Part shown: positions 1-7,448 of the stretch, piece after piece
Layout: every line of letters starts with the position of its first letter
Numbering within the stretch: the first letter of the stretch is position 1
Source of the DNA: Bacteroidales bacterium UBA1077
GTDB taxonomy: Bacteria; Bacteroidota; Bacteroidia; Bacteroidales; UBA932
Direction: 5' to 3'
Assembly: GCA_002314195.1 (NCBI GenBank)
Contig: DCCQ01000111.1
Coordinates: forward strand, 2,324 to 11,280
Length of the DNA stretch: 8,957 bases
Translations under genes and position numbers: made by a program
The notes under the pieces: generated by a model
The model's database searches: none
Told to the model about the DNA's origin: nothing
The model's input: only the letters and a program-made list of their open reading frames with translations

Positions 1-1763
1 GAAACCCATGTGGCCCCGCGGAAGGAGTCACCGATGACGTTCTGGACGGCCATGTCAGCGGTGAACCGTGATCCGTCGTAGATGTTGGAGGTCTCGCGGA
101 ACGGTGAATCGGTTCCAGACACATCGTGATGGTCGCGGCCAAGCACGATTGGAGCGGAGATCTCACCCTTGCGGATGGCCTCGTTGAAGGCGAGGGCGAT
201 CTTGGTCCTGCCTTCGCAGTCAGCGTAGAGGATGCGGGCCTGCGACCCAACCACGAGGTTGTTCCTGCCGGCTTCCTCTATCCAATGAATATTATCGTTC
301 AGCTGCCCCTGAATCTCCTCAGGCGCTGTCTCAAGTTCCTTTTTAAGAATATTCGCGGCTATCTCGTCGGACTTTGCGAGGTCTTCCGGCTTCTCGCTCA
401 TGCAGACCCAGCGGAACGGTCCGAAACCGTAGTCGAAATAGAGCGGCCCCATGATGTCCTGGACGTAGGACGGATAGCGGAACGAGCCGTCGGCCTTGAG
501 TATGTCCGCTCCCGCTCTGGAGGATTCCAGCAGGAAGGCGTTGCCGTAGTCAAAGAAGTACATTCCCTTGGCTGACAGCTTGTTGATAGCGGCTACGTGC
601 CTTCTCAACGACGCGCGGACCGCCTCGCGGAACTTCTCCGGCTCCTCGGCCATCATCCTGACGGACTCCTCGAATGACAGCCCGGCAGGGTAGTAGCCGC
701 CCGCCCACGGATTGTGGAGCGAAGTCTGATCCGAGCCAAGGTCCACAGGAATATTCTCGCCCGCGAGCCTCTCCCAGAGATCCACGACATTGCCCACGTA
801 GGCCAGCGAGACTGTCTCCTTGCCTTCCATCGCCTTGCGGATGCGAGGGATAATCTCGTCCAGATTCTCGTTCAGCTCATCGACCCAGCCTTGGTCGTAG
901 CGCTTGCGGGCCGCCAGCGGATTGATTTCGGCGGTGACGCTCACGACTCCGGCGATGTTGCCGGCCTTAGGCTGCGCTCCGGACATTCCACCGAGTCCAG
1001 CCGTCACGAAGAGCATTCCCTTCATGTTCTCCCTCGTCCCGGCGATGCCTCTGGCTTTCAGTTGCTTGCGAGCGGCGTTCATCACTGTGATCGTCGTTCC
1101 GTGCACAATTCCCTGAGGGCCGATGTACATGTACGATCCGGCTGTCATCTGGCCGTACTGCGACACGCCGAGCGCATTGAACCTTTCCCAGTCATCCTGC
1201 TTTGAATAGTTCGGGATGACCATTCCGTTTGTCACCACGACCCTCGGAGCGTCCTTGTGGCTTGGGAAAAGTCCCATCGGATGGCCGGAGTACATTGAGA
1301 GCGTCTGCTCGTCGGTCATCTCGGCCAAATACTTCATTGTCAGCCGGTACTGTGCCCAGTTCTGGAATATCGCTCCGTTTCCTCCATAGATGATCAGCTC
1401 GTGCGGATGCTGCGCCACCCTCGGATCCAGATTGTTCTGGATCATCGCCATGATGGCCGCCGCCTGGCGGCTCCTGCAAGGATATTCATCAATAGGTCTT
1501 GCGTAGATGTCGTAGGACGGGCGGAAGCGGTACATGTAGATTCGTCCGTAGTCCTTCAGCTCCTGGGCGAACTCCAGTGCCAGTTCAGCATGGAACTTGA
1601 CCGGGAAATATCTCAGCGCGTTCTTCAGCGCCAGCACCTTCTCCTCAGCCGTGAGGATGTCCTTGCGCTTGGGCGCGTGGTTTATGGTCTTGTCGTAAGG
1701 CTTAGGCTCCGGGAGCCTGTCCTGCGGGATGCCCGCAAGTATCTCTTCCTTAAACTTATCCAT
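1..1763 (-). CDS. hutU: Urocanate hydratase (urocanase), 3' end cut by the left edge
   Basis: The enzyme hydrates urocanate to 4-imidazolone-5-propionate, the second step of cytosolic histidine degradation, using tightly bound NAD+ as an electrophile. About 587 codons are visible and the frame is open to the left edge. Landmarks are YGGNGA at residues 126-131, the glycine-rich LGGMSGAQP around 257-265, GPFRW at 448-452, and GRDHHDVSGTDSPFRETS with the His pair at 545-546. This motif set resembles the long (about 670-residue) urocanase form of Bacteroidota and animals rather than the 557-residue Pseudomonas form, so roughly 80-90 residues are probably missing; that figure is inferred from recalled family length. 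The start ATG lies inside the end of ftcD: ATGGATAA contains both the hutU start and the ftcD stop, an 8-base overlap that suggests translational coupling. No clear Shine-Dalgarno sequence precedes it. Later hut genes may follow outside the window. Confidence 0.95.
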   Translation of the reverse strand, partial: MDKFKEEILAGIPQDRLPEPKPYDKTINHAPKRKDILTAEEKVLALKNALRYFPVKFHAELALEFAQELKDYGRIYMYRFRPSYDIYARPIDEYPCRSRQAAAIMAMIQNNLDPRVAQHPHELIIYGGNGAIFQNWAQYRLTMKYLAEMTDEQTLSMYSGHPMGLFPSHKDAPRVVVTNGMVIPNYSKQDDWERFNALGVSQYGQMTAGSYMYIGPQGIVHGTTITVMNAARKQLKARGIAGTRENMKGMLFVTAGLGGMSGAQPKAGNIAGVVSVTAEINPLAARKRYDQGWVDELNENLDEIIPRIRKAMEGKETVSLAYVGNVVDLWERLAGENIPVDLGSDQTSLHNPWAGGYYPAGLSFEESVRMMAEEPEKFREAVRASLRRHVAAINKLSAKGMYFFDYGNAFLLESSRAGADILKADGSFRYPSYVQDIMGPLYFDYGFGPFRWVCMSEKPEDLAKSDEIAANILKKELETAPEEIQGQLNDNIHWIEEAGRNNLVVGSQARILYADCEGRTKIALAFNEAIRKGEISAPIVLGRDHHDVSGTDSPFRETSNIYDGSRFTADMAVQNVIGDSFRGATWV

Positions 1764-3489
1764 TGATCTTCGAGTTTACGATGTCCAGAATCTCTTTTTC
1801 TTCTTTCACGGCTTTGGCAGCGATCTCGTCGGCCTCAGCGACCAGTTCGGCGGCCTTGGCCTTGTCGTTCAGGGAGGCCGCGTTGATCTTCACGTTGAGC
1901 TGCGCTCCGAGAACCGCGCTTCGTGCGGCCAACGCACCGGCTCCAGCGTCTGAGACGGAATTCGGATTGCCGATTTCGGCCATCGCCCTTGTGATCTCGA
2001 AGGCCCTGAATGCAGCCTTCATCGTGCGCAGAGGTACCTGTGTGGCATAAAGTGTGGCCTTCTCGATGGCTTCCGCGCGGGCAGCCTTCTCTTCTTCCGT
2101 GCCTTTAGGAAGTCCGAACGCCGCCATTATCTTGTCGAACGCCGCCGTGTCCTCATCCACGAGGCCTACAAGCTCCTGCATCACAGCGTGTCCCTTCTCG
2201 GCCCAGTCTGAGAACTCCTTCCAGCGGTCATCCCAGCCTCTCTTGTGGGCGGAAAGATTGGCGACCATCGTGCCGAGAGCCGCTCCGAGAGCGCCCATAT
2301 AGGCTGAGATGGATCCACCGCCAGGGGCAGGGGACTCGGACGCTGTCTCCTCCGCGAATCCCTTGAGCGTCATTCTGATAAGCCTTTCCTTGACAGCGAG
2401 TTGCTCCGGGTCTTCCATAAGATATTCAATGACTTTCTCGTGCGGGTTGAACGGCTTGAGGTCGTCAAGACTCATCGACTTGACGGCAATCTTCATGATC
2501 TCGTCCTCCGAGATCCCCAGAGAGCGTTCCTGCTTCTCAAGATAGAACTTTCCGGCCTCCATCAGAACCCGTTTCGGAACAAGTCCGACGATTTCGGCTC
2601 CGGTGACTTTCAGCCCTCTGGCCGCGGCAGCCCTGGAGACTTCCTCATAGGCGATGTGCAGAGGCGTGGCCTTGATGTTCGTGATGTTCATCGAAACCTG
2701 CGCGATGCCATATTCATCAATGTACCAGCCGATCGCCTTGCATCCCTTGAGTGTGCCCGGCTGCCAGCGGTCCTTGCCGTTCTCGTCCTTGAGCACCTTT
2801 CCGGTCAGGCTTCCGCCCTCACGCATCTTGCGCCCTTTCTCGCGCACATCGAACGCGATCGCCATCGCGCGGCGGGTAGAGGTTGTGTTCAGATTATAGT
2901 TCACCGCCACGAGGAAGTCCCTGGCTCCCACGTTGATGGCCCCGCTCTTGGCGACGGTCTCGTTATATTCCTTTGGCCCGAAGTCCGGTGCCTTGGCGGG
3001 ATCAGCAATCTTCTCCGGCAGGGCTTCATATTCCCCGGCCCTGCAAACCGCAAGGTTCTTCCTCTCAGGCTTGAACGCCGCCGCCTCGTAGCAGTAGCAA
3101 GGGATTCCGAGCTCGTCATAGATTCTCTTCGCAAGCCCGCGCGCCAGTTCTGCGCACTCTTCCAGCGTGATTCCGGCCACCGGCACGAGCGGCAGCACAT
3201 CACACGCCCCCGACCGAGGATGCGCCCCATGGTGATGCCTCATGTCGATCACCTCTCCGGAACACTTGACACCTTGGAAAGCCGCCTCCAACACCGCCTC
3301 AGGGCTTCCCACGAAGGTCACAACGGTCCTGTTGGTCGCCTCGCCTGGATCCACGTCAAGCACCTTGACGCTCTCCTCGTTGCCATCGACGTTAACCTTA
3401 GCCGAAGCGATTGCCTTCACAATCTGGTCTATCACATTCTTGTCCCGCCCCTCACTGAAATTGGGCACGCATTCTATAATCTTTGCCAT
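1756..3489 (-). CDS. ftcD: Bifunctional glutamate formimidoyltransferase / formimidoyl-THF cyclodeaminase
   Basis: This 577-residue fusion handles the end of histidine degradation. The first domain moves the formimino group from formiminoglutamate to tetrahydrofolate, releasing glutamate. The second cyclises the product to 5,10-methenyl-THF and releases ammonia. The N-terminus IIECVPNFSEG (residues 4-14) is typical of formiminotransferases. HHHGAHPRSGACDVLP (85-100) matches the mammalian EHPRMGALDVCPF segment, placing the catalytic His at His90. The cyclodeaminase part starts near residue 370, with SPAPGGGS at 386-393 and VDEDTAAF at 444-451, and runs to a helical, Lys/Glu-rich C-terminus. 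Length and domain order match the human fusion enzyme, and both domains look intact. The start ATG is followed directly by the conserved N-terminus, so it is well supported. It is the first gene of the visible hut unit, after a 103-bp gap, and overlaps hutU by 8 bases. Confidence 0.95.
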   Translation of the reverse strand: MAKIIECVPNFSEGRDKNVIDQIVKAIASAKVNVDGNEESVKVLDVDPGEATNRTVVTFVGSPEAVLEAAFQGVKCSGEVIDMRHHHGAHPRSGACDVLPLVPVAGITLEECAELARGLAKRIYDELGIPCYCYEAAAFKPERKNLAVCRAGEYEALPEKIADPAKAPDFGPKEYNETVAKSGAINVGARDFLVAVNYNLNTTSTRRAMAIAFDVREKGRKMREGGSLTGKVLKDENGKDRWQPGTLKGCKAIGWYIDEYGIAQVSMNITNIKATPLHIAYEEVSRAAAARGLKVTGAEIVGLVPKRVLMEAGKFYLEKQERSLGISEDEIMKIAVKSMSLDDLKPFNPHEKVIEYLMEDPEQLAVKERLIRMTLKGFAEETASESPAPGGGSISAYMGALGAALGTMVANLSAHKRGWDDRWKEFSDWAEKGHAVMQELVGLVDEDTAAFDKIMAAFGLPKGTEEEKAARAEAIEKATLYATQVPLRTMKAAFRAFEITRAMAEIGNPNSVSDAGAGALAARSAVLGAQLNVKINAASLNDKAKAAELVAEADEIAAKAVKEEKEILDIVNSKING

Positions 3490-3567
3490 AACGGTTATGT
3501 GTTTTTAATATGCGGCTATAAATTTATGAATATTTTCCCAATATTCATTGCAAACCCAAAGGGAATC

Positions 3568-3591
3568 TTCCGATTCTCTTAAGAATCGGAA
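3568..3591 (-). terminator. Perfect 10-bp hairpin just after the transglutaminase-like gene
   Basis: The arms TTCCGATTCT (3568-3577) and AGAATCGGAA (3582-3591) pair perfectly around a 4-base loop. The hairpin begins two bases past the TAG stop of the upstream minus-strand gene, where a rho-independent terminator is expected. On the minus strand it is followed by GATTCCCTTTGG, which lacks a strong T run, so termination may be weak or the stem may instead protect the 3' end of the mRNA. The position between two operons supports a boundary role. The remaining part of the 103-bp gap (3490-3567) is AT-rich and presumably carries the hut promoter, but I could not place one with confidence. Confidence 0.5.
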
Positions 3592-3592
3592 T

Positions 3593-4993
3593 CTAGTCAA
3601 GATACTCAATCTTGAAGTCGTAGTCCCACTGGGTGTAGTAGAGATTCCCTTTGTCCCACTCGACCTCTCCACGTTGGAAATCGACGGTGTCGCTGCGAGG
3701 GTACTTCTTCTCAGGATCGAGATTGCCTCCGAAGTCGGAATTGACAATCATCCTGAAAGGCTCAATTCCTCCAAAGAAGAAATCCCCACCGTAGGAGGTG
3801 ATTCCGAAACTCTGATCGACAGGAACCCAGCCATAGCCTTCGAAATAGACCTCACCCCAGTCGTGAAGATTGCCCGCCCCAGGATGCATCATCAGACCAC
3901 TCTGCCATCTGGCCGGGATACCTTTGTAGCGGCACATCGTGATGAAGAGCAGGGTCACCTGACCGCAGTCTCCGTGGCGGTTCGTCAAGACATATTCAGG
4001 AATATTCTCGATTGTGGAGTAGTCTCTGGCCGATGCCCACGGGAATGTCTTGTCGATCCAGGTGTAGATCGCCTTGGCCTGAAGGTAAGGATTCCCGATG
4101 CCGGCTGTGACTGAATCGGCGGCGGCCTTGATCTTGTCAGTGAAGATCACGTGCTGCTCGCGCTCAGCGGTATATTCCTTATAGTCAGGGGAAGAAGTGT
4201 TGTACGCCAACACTTTGGATGAATCGATAGGATGCCATTCGCCGCTGGAGGTATATTCAAAGACCTCGTGGAAGACGGTAGGTTTGTTCTTGACGGTCTT
4301 GGCCTCCATGTAGACGCTGCTGTGAGGGTGCCATGGCTCAGAGAAAGTCAGTTTCTCAATCGGGTACGCCACGCCGTTGACTCCGGCCTCGATGAATTTG
4401 AAATCGGTCTGGCGGGGCACATCCTGGCGAGGAAGCGGCAGCCAACAGCGGAGCGTCTGACCCGGCCTTAAAGTGTTGGCGTGGACTGTCAGGGTGAATG
4501 TCACCTTCATCCTCTTTGGAAGGGCGAAATAGGGATTATCCTTCCTTTCAGCGAGGTTCTCCAAGACTTGCTTTTTGATCTGCGGAATTGTCACCGCGTC
4601 AATGGCTTCGTGGCCTGACAGCGAGGTCCCGCTCTTGGACAGATCCTGCTCGTCAGAGTCGGCGGCGGCCTTTATGGCAGCCAATTCGGGATTGATTCTG
4701 AACAGGTTGCGTGCCGCCGCCGTGAAGTACATCGTGCGTTTTCCGATCCGCATCGACTCCAACTCACCGGAAGCGGTCCACTTGTCGATCTGCTCGTCAG
4801 AGACATCAGGAATGTATTTCTGAATATATTCCTTGACATCCTCCCTTGAGGCGCAGAACTCCGTCGCCAACCTTTGCGCCAGATCCTTGTCCCATGAATA
4901 TTTGTACCTCATCTGCCTCGGCAGCCAGATGTTAGCGGCCAGCGCTATCGCCACCAGCGTCCAAAGAACTATCTCTTTTCTTTTCATTACCAT
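3593..4993 (-). CDS. Exported or membrane-anchored transglutaminase-like cysteine enzyme
   Basis: This is a 466-residue protein. Residues 7-24 are hydrophobic after a basic N-terminus (MVMKRKE), giving a signal anchor or signal peptide without a lipobox Cys, so the enzyme probably acts outside the cytoplasm. The transglutaminase-like core is in the C-terminal third: NRHGDCGQ with Cys343, NLHDWGEVYF with His377 and WVPVDQSFG with Asp393, the complete Cys-His-Asp triad of the superfamily. Bacterial members are mostly proteases, peptidoglycan-related hydrolases or amidases rather than cross-linkers; the substrate here is unknown. Residues about 35-115 are charged and probably helical, and about 160-260 looks like a beta-rich domain (KVTFTLTV, LRCWLPLP). 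The start could also be Met3. The gene begins 3 bases after the stop of a 55-codon Tat-signal ORF, in the same frame, and is the last gene of the kinase unit before a hairpin. Confidence 0.87.
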   Translation of the reverse strand: MVMKRKEIVLWTLVAIALAANIWLPRQMRYKYSWDKDLAQRLATEFCASREDVKEYIQKYIPDVSDEQIDKWTASGELESMRIGKRTMYFTAAARNLFRINPELAAIKAAADSDEQDLSKSGTSLSGHEAIDAVTIPQIKKQVLENLAERKDNPYFALPKRMKVTFTLTVHANTLRPGQTLRCWLPLPRQDVPRQTDFKFIEAGVNGVAYPIEKLTFSEPWHPHSSVYMEAKTVKNKPTVFHEVFEYTSSGEWHPIDSSKVLAYNTSSPDYKEYTAEREQHVIFTDKIKAAADSVTAGIGNPYLQAKAIYTWIDKTFPWASARDYSTIENIPEYVLTNRHGDCGQVTLLFITMCRYKGIPARWQSGLMMHPGAGNLHDWGEVYFEGYGWVPVDQSFGITSYGGDFFFGGIEPFRMIVNSDFGGNLDPEKKYPRSDTVDFQRGEVEWDKGNLYYTQWDYDFKIEYLD

Positions 4994-4996
4994 GAT

Positions 4997-5164
4997 TTAC
5001 AATAGTTTGAGCCCGAGGCCAGACCAATCAGGGAGAGTGACCTCACGGATGGCATGGATCATCTCGTTGCCGGAGCATCCGGCCGGCAGACAGCCCGTCC
5101 CGGCAACAAGTCCGCTTCCGGCGGTCGCCAGCCCCGCGGCCCTGAGAAAATCCCTTCGTCTCAT
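4997..5164 (-). CDS. 55-residue ORF with a Tat-type signal sequence
   Basis: It encodes 55 residues starting MRRRDFLRAAGLATAG, a good twin-arginine motif (R-R-R-D-F-L) followed by a hydrophobic Ala/Gly-rich stretch to about residue 24, then Cys25 and Cys30 in a weak lipobox-like context. Only about 25 residues (S31 to L55) remain after the signal. The ATG shares its A with the TAA stop of the kinase gene (TAATG), which favours coupled translation. Its own TAA lies 3 bases before the ATG of the transglutaminase-like gene, in the same frame. A signal with almost no passenger suggests either a tiny secreted peptide or lipoprotein, or the remnant of a longer Tat substrate lost by truncation. I recognise no family in the tail. 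The tight spacing on both sides and the classic signal argue for a real, translated ORF; its function is unknown. Confidence 0.6.
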   Translation of the reverse strand: MRRRDFLRAAGLATAGSGLVAGTGCLPAGCSGNEMIHAIREVTLPDWSGLGLKLL

Positions 5165-6315
5165 TATTTGACCGATTCGATGAACGCTGTCATCTGAGGC
5201 ACTTTGCTGAGGGCTGAGTGGAAGAGTTTCATTTGGTTGCGGGTACGGACGAGGTTGTGCTCCGGGTACTTGATCTTGTAGTAGGTGTCGCCGTTTATGT
5301 AGTCGGCGAAGAAGCGGACGGCCTGCATGAACGGAAACAGGCACGCCGCGTAAGGCAGATTCTCCCTCTCGATCGGGGTCAGGAACGGCTTCGTGCCTTT
5401 CAGGTAACCACGTGTGAAAGCCTTGAATATCTCCAAATCGAAATCTACCTTTTCCAGTTCGGGCGAATCTTCGGCCACAGGGTTGGCTGCCGTGCGGAGG
5501 AAGTCCCCGAAGTCCGAGAACACATAGCTCGGCATCACTGTGTCCAAGTCGATGACGCACAGGATCTTGCCATCCTTGTCGAACATCATGTTGTTGACCT
5601 TCGTGTCGCAGTGGCATATCCTTTTAGGAAGTTTTCCTTCGCGGTGAAGCTGCTCGGCTTTGCACATTTGGACCCCGTACTTGTCGATGTCCTCAAGAAT
5701 CTTATGCAGTTCCTGCCCTTCGGTCTTGTCATCGGCGCTCAGACGACTGGCCTTGTCCTCCCTCACCGCCTCGACCAATTGCCTGAGTCTCAACTCCATG
5801 TTATGGAAGTCCGGAATCGTCTCCCCGAGCGTGTCCGGAATGTCGGCAAGCATCGCCTCGAAGTTCCCGAAAGCCTCGCCGGCATATTCAGAATACTCCG
5901 GGTTGACGGTCTCGTAGGTGTAGGCATCGTCAATAAACACCGACACCCTCCAATATTTCCCGTCCTCCAGGCAGTAGGTCCTCGGCTTGTCGCTCATCAG
6001 AGCCTCAAGTCTCTCCCCCTCTGACTTCAATGGGATGAACCTCAGTACCTTGCGGTCTATGTCATCGGCTCCTTCCGCTTCGAGTTTTTTGCGGATATGC
6101 CTGGTAACGGCCTCGATGTTGCTCTGGAGCAAATCCACGTCAGTGAAGATCGCGTTGTTGATTCTCTGGAGCACATAATCAGGCGCGTCGCCCTCTGTGA
6201 CAACCTTGTACGTGTCATTGATCAATCCATTGCCCAACGGCTTGATCTCCTTGACCTCGCCCTCGATGGCGAAAAGCTCAACTATTTTTTTCAAATCTGT
6301 CATAGTCAGTGTCAT
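5164..6315 (-). CDS. nahK: N-acetylhexosamine 1-kinase-like phosphotransferase (APH fold)
   Basis: This 383-residue cytosolic kinase has the aminoglycoside-phosphotransferase fold. It closely resembles, as I recall that sequence, bifidobacterial N-acetylhexosamine 1-kinase (NahK), which phosphorylates GlcNAc or GalNAc at the anomeric carbon to make the 1-phosphate for nucleotide-sugar synthesis. Matching landmarks are FAIEGEVKEIKPLGNGLIN near the N-terminus (15-33), YVLQRIN (47-53), the Brenner motif HCDTKVNN at 235-242 with catalytic Asp237, IDLDTVMPS at 255-263 with the metal-binding Asp pair, FSDFGD (266-271), and FFADYINGDTYY plus KYPEHNLVRTRNQ near the C-terminus. Length is typical (NahK is about 360). 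Sugar specificity cannot be read from the sequence; other anomeric sugar kinases are possible. The start may be Met1 or Met5. It sits 29 bases after the endonuclease gene, and its stop overlaps the next ORF by one base. Confidence 0.85.
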   Translation of the reverse strand: MTLTMTDLKKIVELFAIEGEVKEIKPLGNGLINDTYKVVTEGDAPDYVLQRINNAIFTDVDLLQSNIEAVTRHIRKKLEAEGADDIDRKVLRFIPLKSEGERLEALMSDKPRTYCLEDGKYWRVSVFIDDAYTYETVNPEYSEYAGEAFGNFEAMLADIPDTLGETIPDFHNMELRLRQLVEAVREDKASRLSADDKTEGQELHKILEDIDKYGVQMCKAEQLHREGKLPKRICHCDTKVNNMMFDKDGKILCVIDLDTVMPSYVFSDFGDFLRTAANPVAEDSPELEKVDFDLEIFKAFTRGYLKGTKPFLTPIERENLPYAACLFPFMQAVRFFADYINGDTYYKIKYPEHNLVRTRNQMKLFHSALSKVPQMTAFIESVK

Positions 6316-6344
6316 TTTTTAGAATTGATTGTTTTGTGTTTATT

Positions 6345-7448
6345 TTATAAAGAGGACACTAGGTCATTCCATGCTTCCTTGTGTTCAAATAGTACGGCTT
6401 TGTCTTTTGATAGAAGCATGACGTAGTTCTCTATGAAGACGGAAGTGTCCTCTATGATTCTTAAATAATATTTCAGTGATGGAAACACTCCGTTAACAAC
6501 TAATTGGCAACCATGAATGTTTTTTAGTTGTCGGATGATCTTGTCAATATTCTCTGCATCGGCATCAACTGTTCCCTTCGTTGAAAGTATATAGTATCTG
6601 CTTACTTTTGATTTTTCAATCTTACTTTTGGCTGTCTGTGCTATTTCATAGGAAATAGGGATGTCAAATTTAACCTCGACTGCTTCAAAAGGAGTGTTGT
6701 CTTGATTGTTGACATCTATGTCTCCCATTCTTCCGCTTTGTGAATCTGCTGAAGTATGACTTTCGAGAGGAAGTAAATTTTTGCCATCAAACCTCTTGCA
6801 TTCTGTCATTAGACATTGATACGCTGCATACAATGCCAGAACAGGAAGTCTCGCCGCACCATGGGATTTGTAACAATGATGGAAATGCTTGCCAAGAAGG
6901 TTGATTATCTCGTTGATTGACAGATTCTGCGGCAAGGCCAGGCTGATGTTCTTTTTTTCTCTCTGGCGGATTAGCGACCGCAACATGTAATCAAGAACAT
7001 TTGATGGGGAAGCCTTGCCTGTCTCAATGTCGTCAAGAATGGACAAGAAACAATGTTTGAGAGGCTCTTTGATGGCACCAGGGTAGTCCTTGTTGTATGC
7101 GACTTTTTGCTCAAGCGATCGCGTTAGCCACCCGGATTCAGCCATGGCCGGGAATCCGCATTCCTTCAGGAACGGTGTGATGTGTTTTGTGTCAAAAGTC
7201 CTTCCGCTGTAACCTCCTGGAATAGAGGACTGATGCTTGCGTATGTCTTGTTCAGGGTTGAGGAGCTTGTAAACAACACTCGTCATAACTACCGTGTAGA
7301 CACCTTTGTTGCATTCAGATTCAGAAACAATTGTATCTAATGATTGAATCGACTCTTGGCTTAGGTTTGATTCCGCTTCGCCAACTTGGGCCGTTTCGTT
7401 CAAGGCATTTTCATATGCGTCCTTAAGTATGATGTCAGCATCTGTCAT
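6345..7448 (-). CDS. Type II restriction endonuclease, PD-(D/E)XK type, possibly SacI-like
   Basis: This 367-residue protein is encoded directly after a C5 methyltransferase with an ATGA overlap, so it is very probably the cognate endonuclease that cuts unmethylated DNA at the same site. The likely active site is GRMGDIDV (239-246, Asp243/Asp245) followed by FEAVEVK (254-260, Glu258 and Lys260), the D...ExK layout of PD-(D/E)XK nucleases. Other blocks are YSGRTFDTKHITPFLKE (80-96) and SGWLTRSLEQ (105-114). From memory, the SacI (GAGCTC) endonuclease has a similar order: a YSxRT-like block, then GDxxV about ten residues before xVEVR, then a conserved-looking tail. That link is tentative and no recognition site is claimed. 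The coding region is AT-rich compared with the hut genes, suggesting transfer. No frameshift or internal stop is seen, so the enzyme appears intact. Confidence 0.85.
   Translation of the reverse strand: MTDADIILKDAYENALNETAQVGEAESNLSQESIQSLDTIVSESECNKGVYTVVMTSVVYKLLNPEQDIRKHQSSIPGGYSGRTFDTKHITPFLKECGFPAMAESGWLTRSLEQKVAYNKDYPGAIKEPLKHCFLSILDDIETGKASPSNVLDYMLRSLIRQREKKNISLALPQNLSINEIINLLGKHFHHCYKSHGAARLPVLALYAAYQCLMTECKRFDGKNLLPLESHTSADSQSGRMGDIDVNNQDNTPFEAVEVKFDIPISYEIAQTAKSKIEKSKVSRYYILSTKGTVDADAENIDKIIRQLKNIHGCQLVVNGVFPSLKYYLRIIEDTSVFIENYVMLLSKDKAVLFEHKEAWNDLVSSL

Noticed and set aside
126..1479. Several 70-163 codon ORFs on both strands inside hutU
   Set aside because: All overlap the urocanase reading frame, which carries continuous family motifs from 1763 to the left edge.
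3519..3526. TAAATTTA as a possible -7 box for the hut operon
   Set aside because: The last base differs from TAnnTTTG, and the nearest upstream TTTG lies 24 bases away instead of about 20. The location is sensible but the match is too weak to list as a promoter.
2401..3582. 393-codon plus-strand ORF opposite ftcD
   Set aside because: It lies wholly antisense to a well-supported enzyme gene. The translation shows no recognisable domain, and long antisense frames are common in GC-rich genes.
5165..5617. Upstream part of the frame that contains the Tat mini-ORF
   Set aside because: The frame stays open to 5617, but this part overlaps the kinase gene out of frame and reads as low-information sequence. 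The Tat signal begins exactly at the ATG at 5164, so only the last 55 codons are kept.
5218..6024. 268-codon plus-strand ORF opposite the kinase gene
   Set aside because: Antisense to a gene with intact kinase motifs; the translation is Val/Leu/Arg-rich with no domain or motif I recognise.
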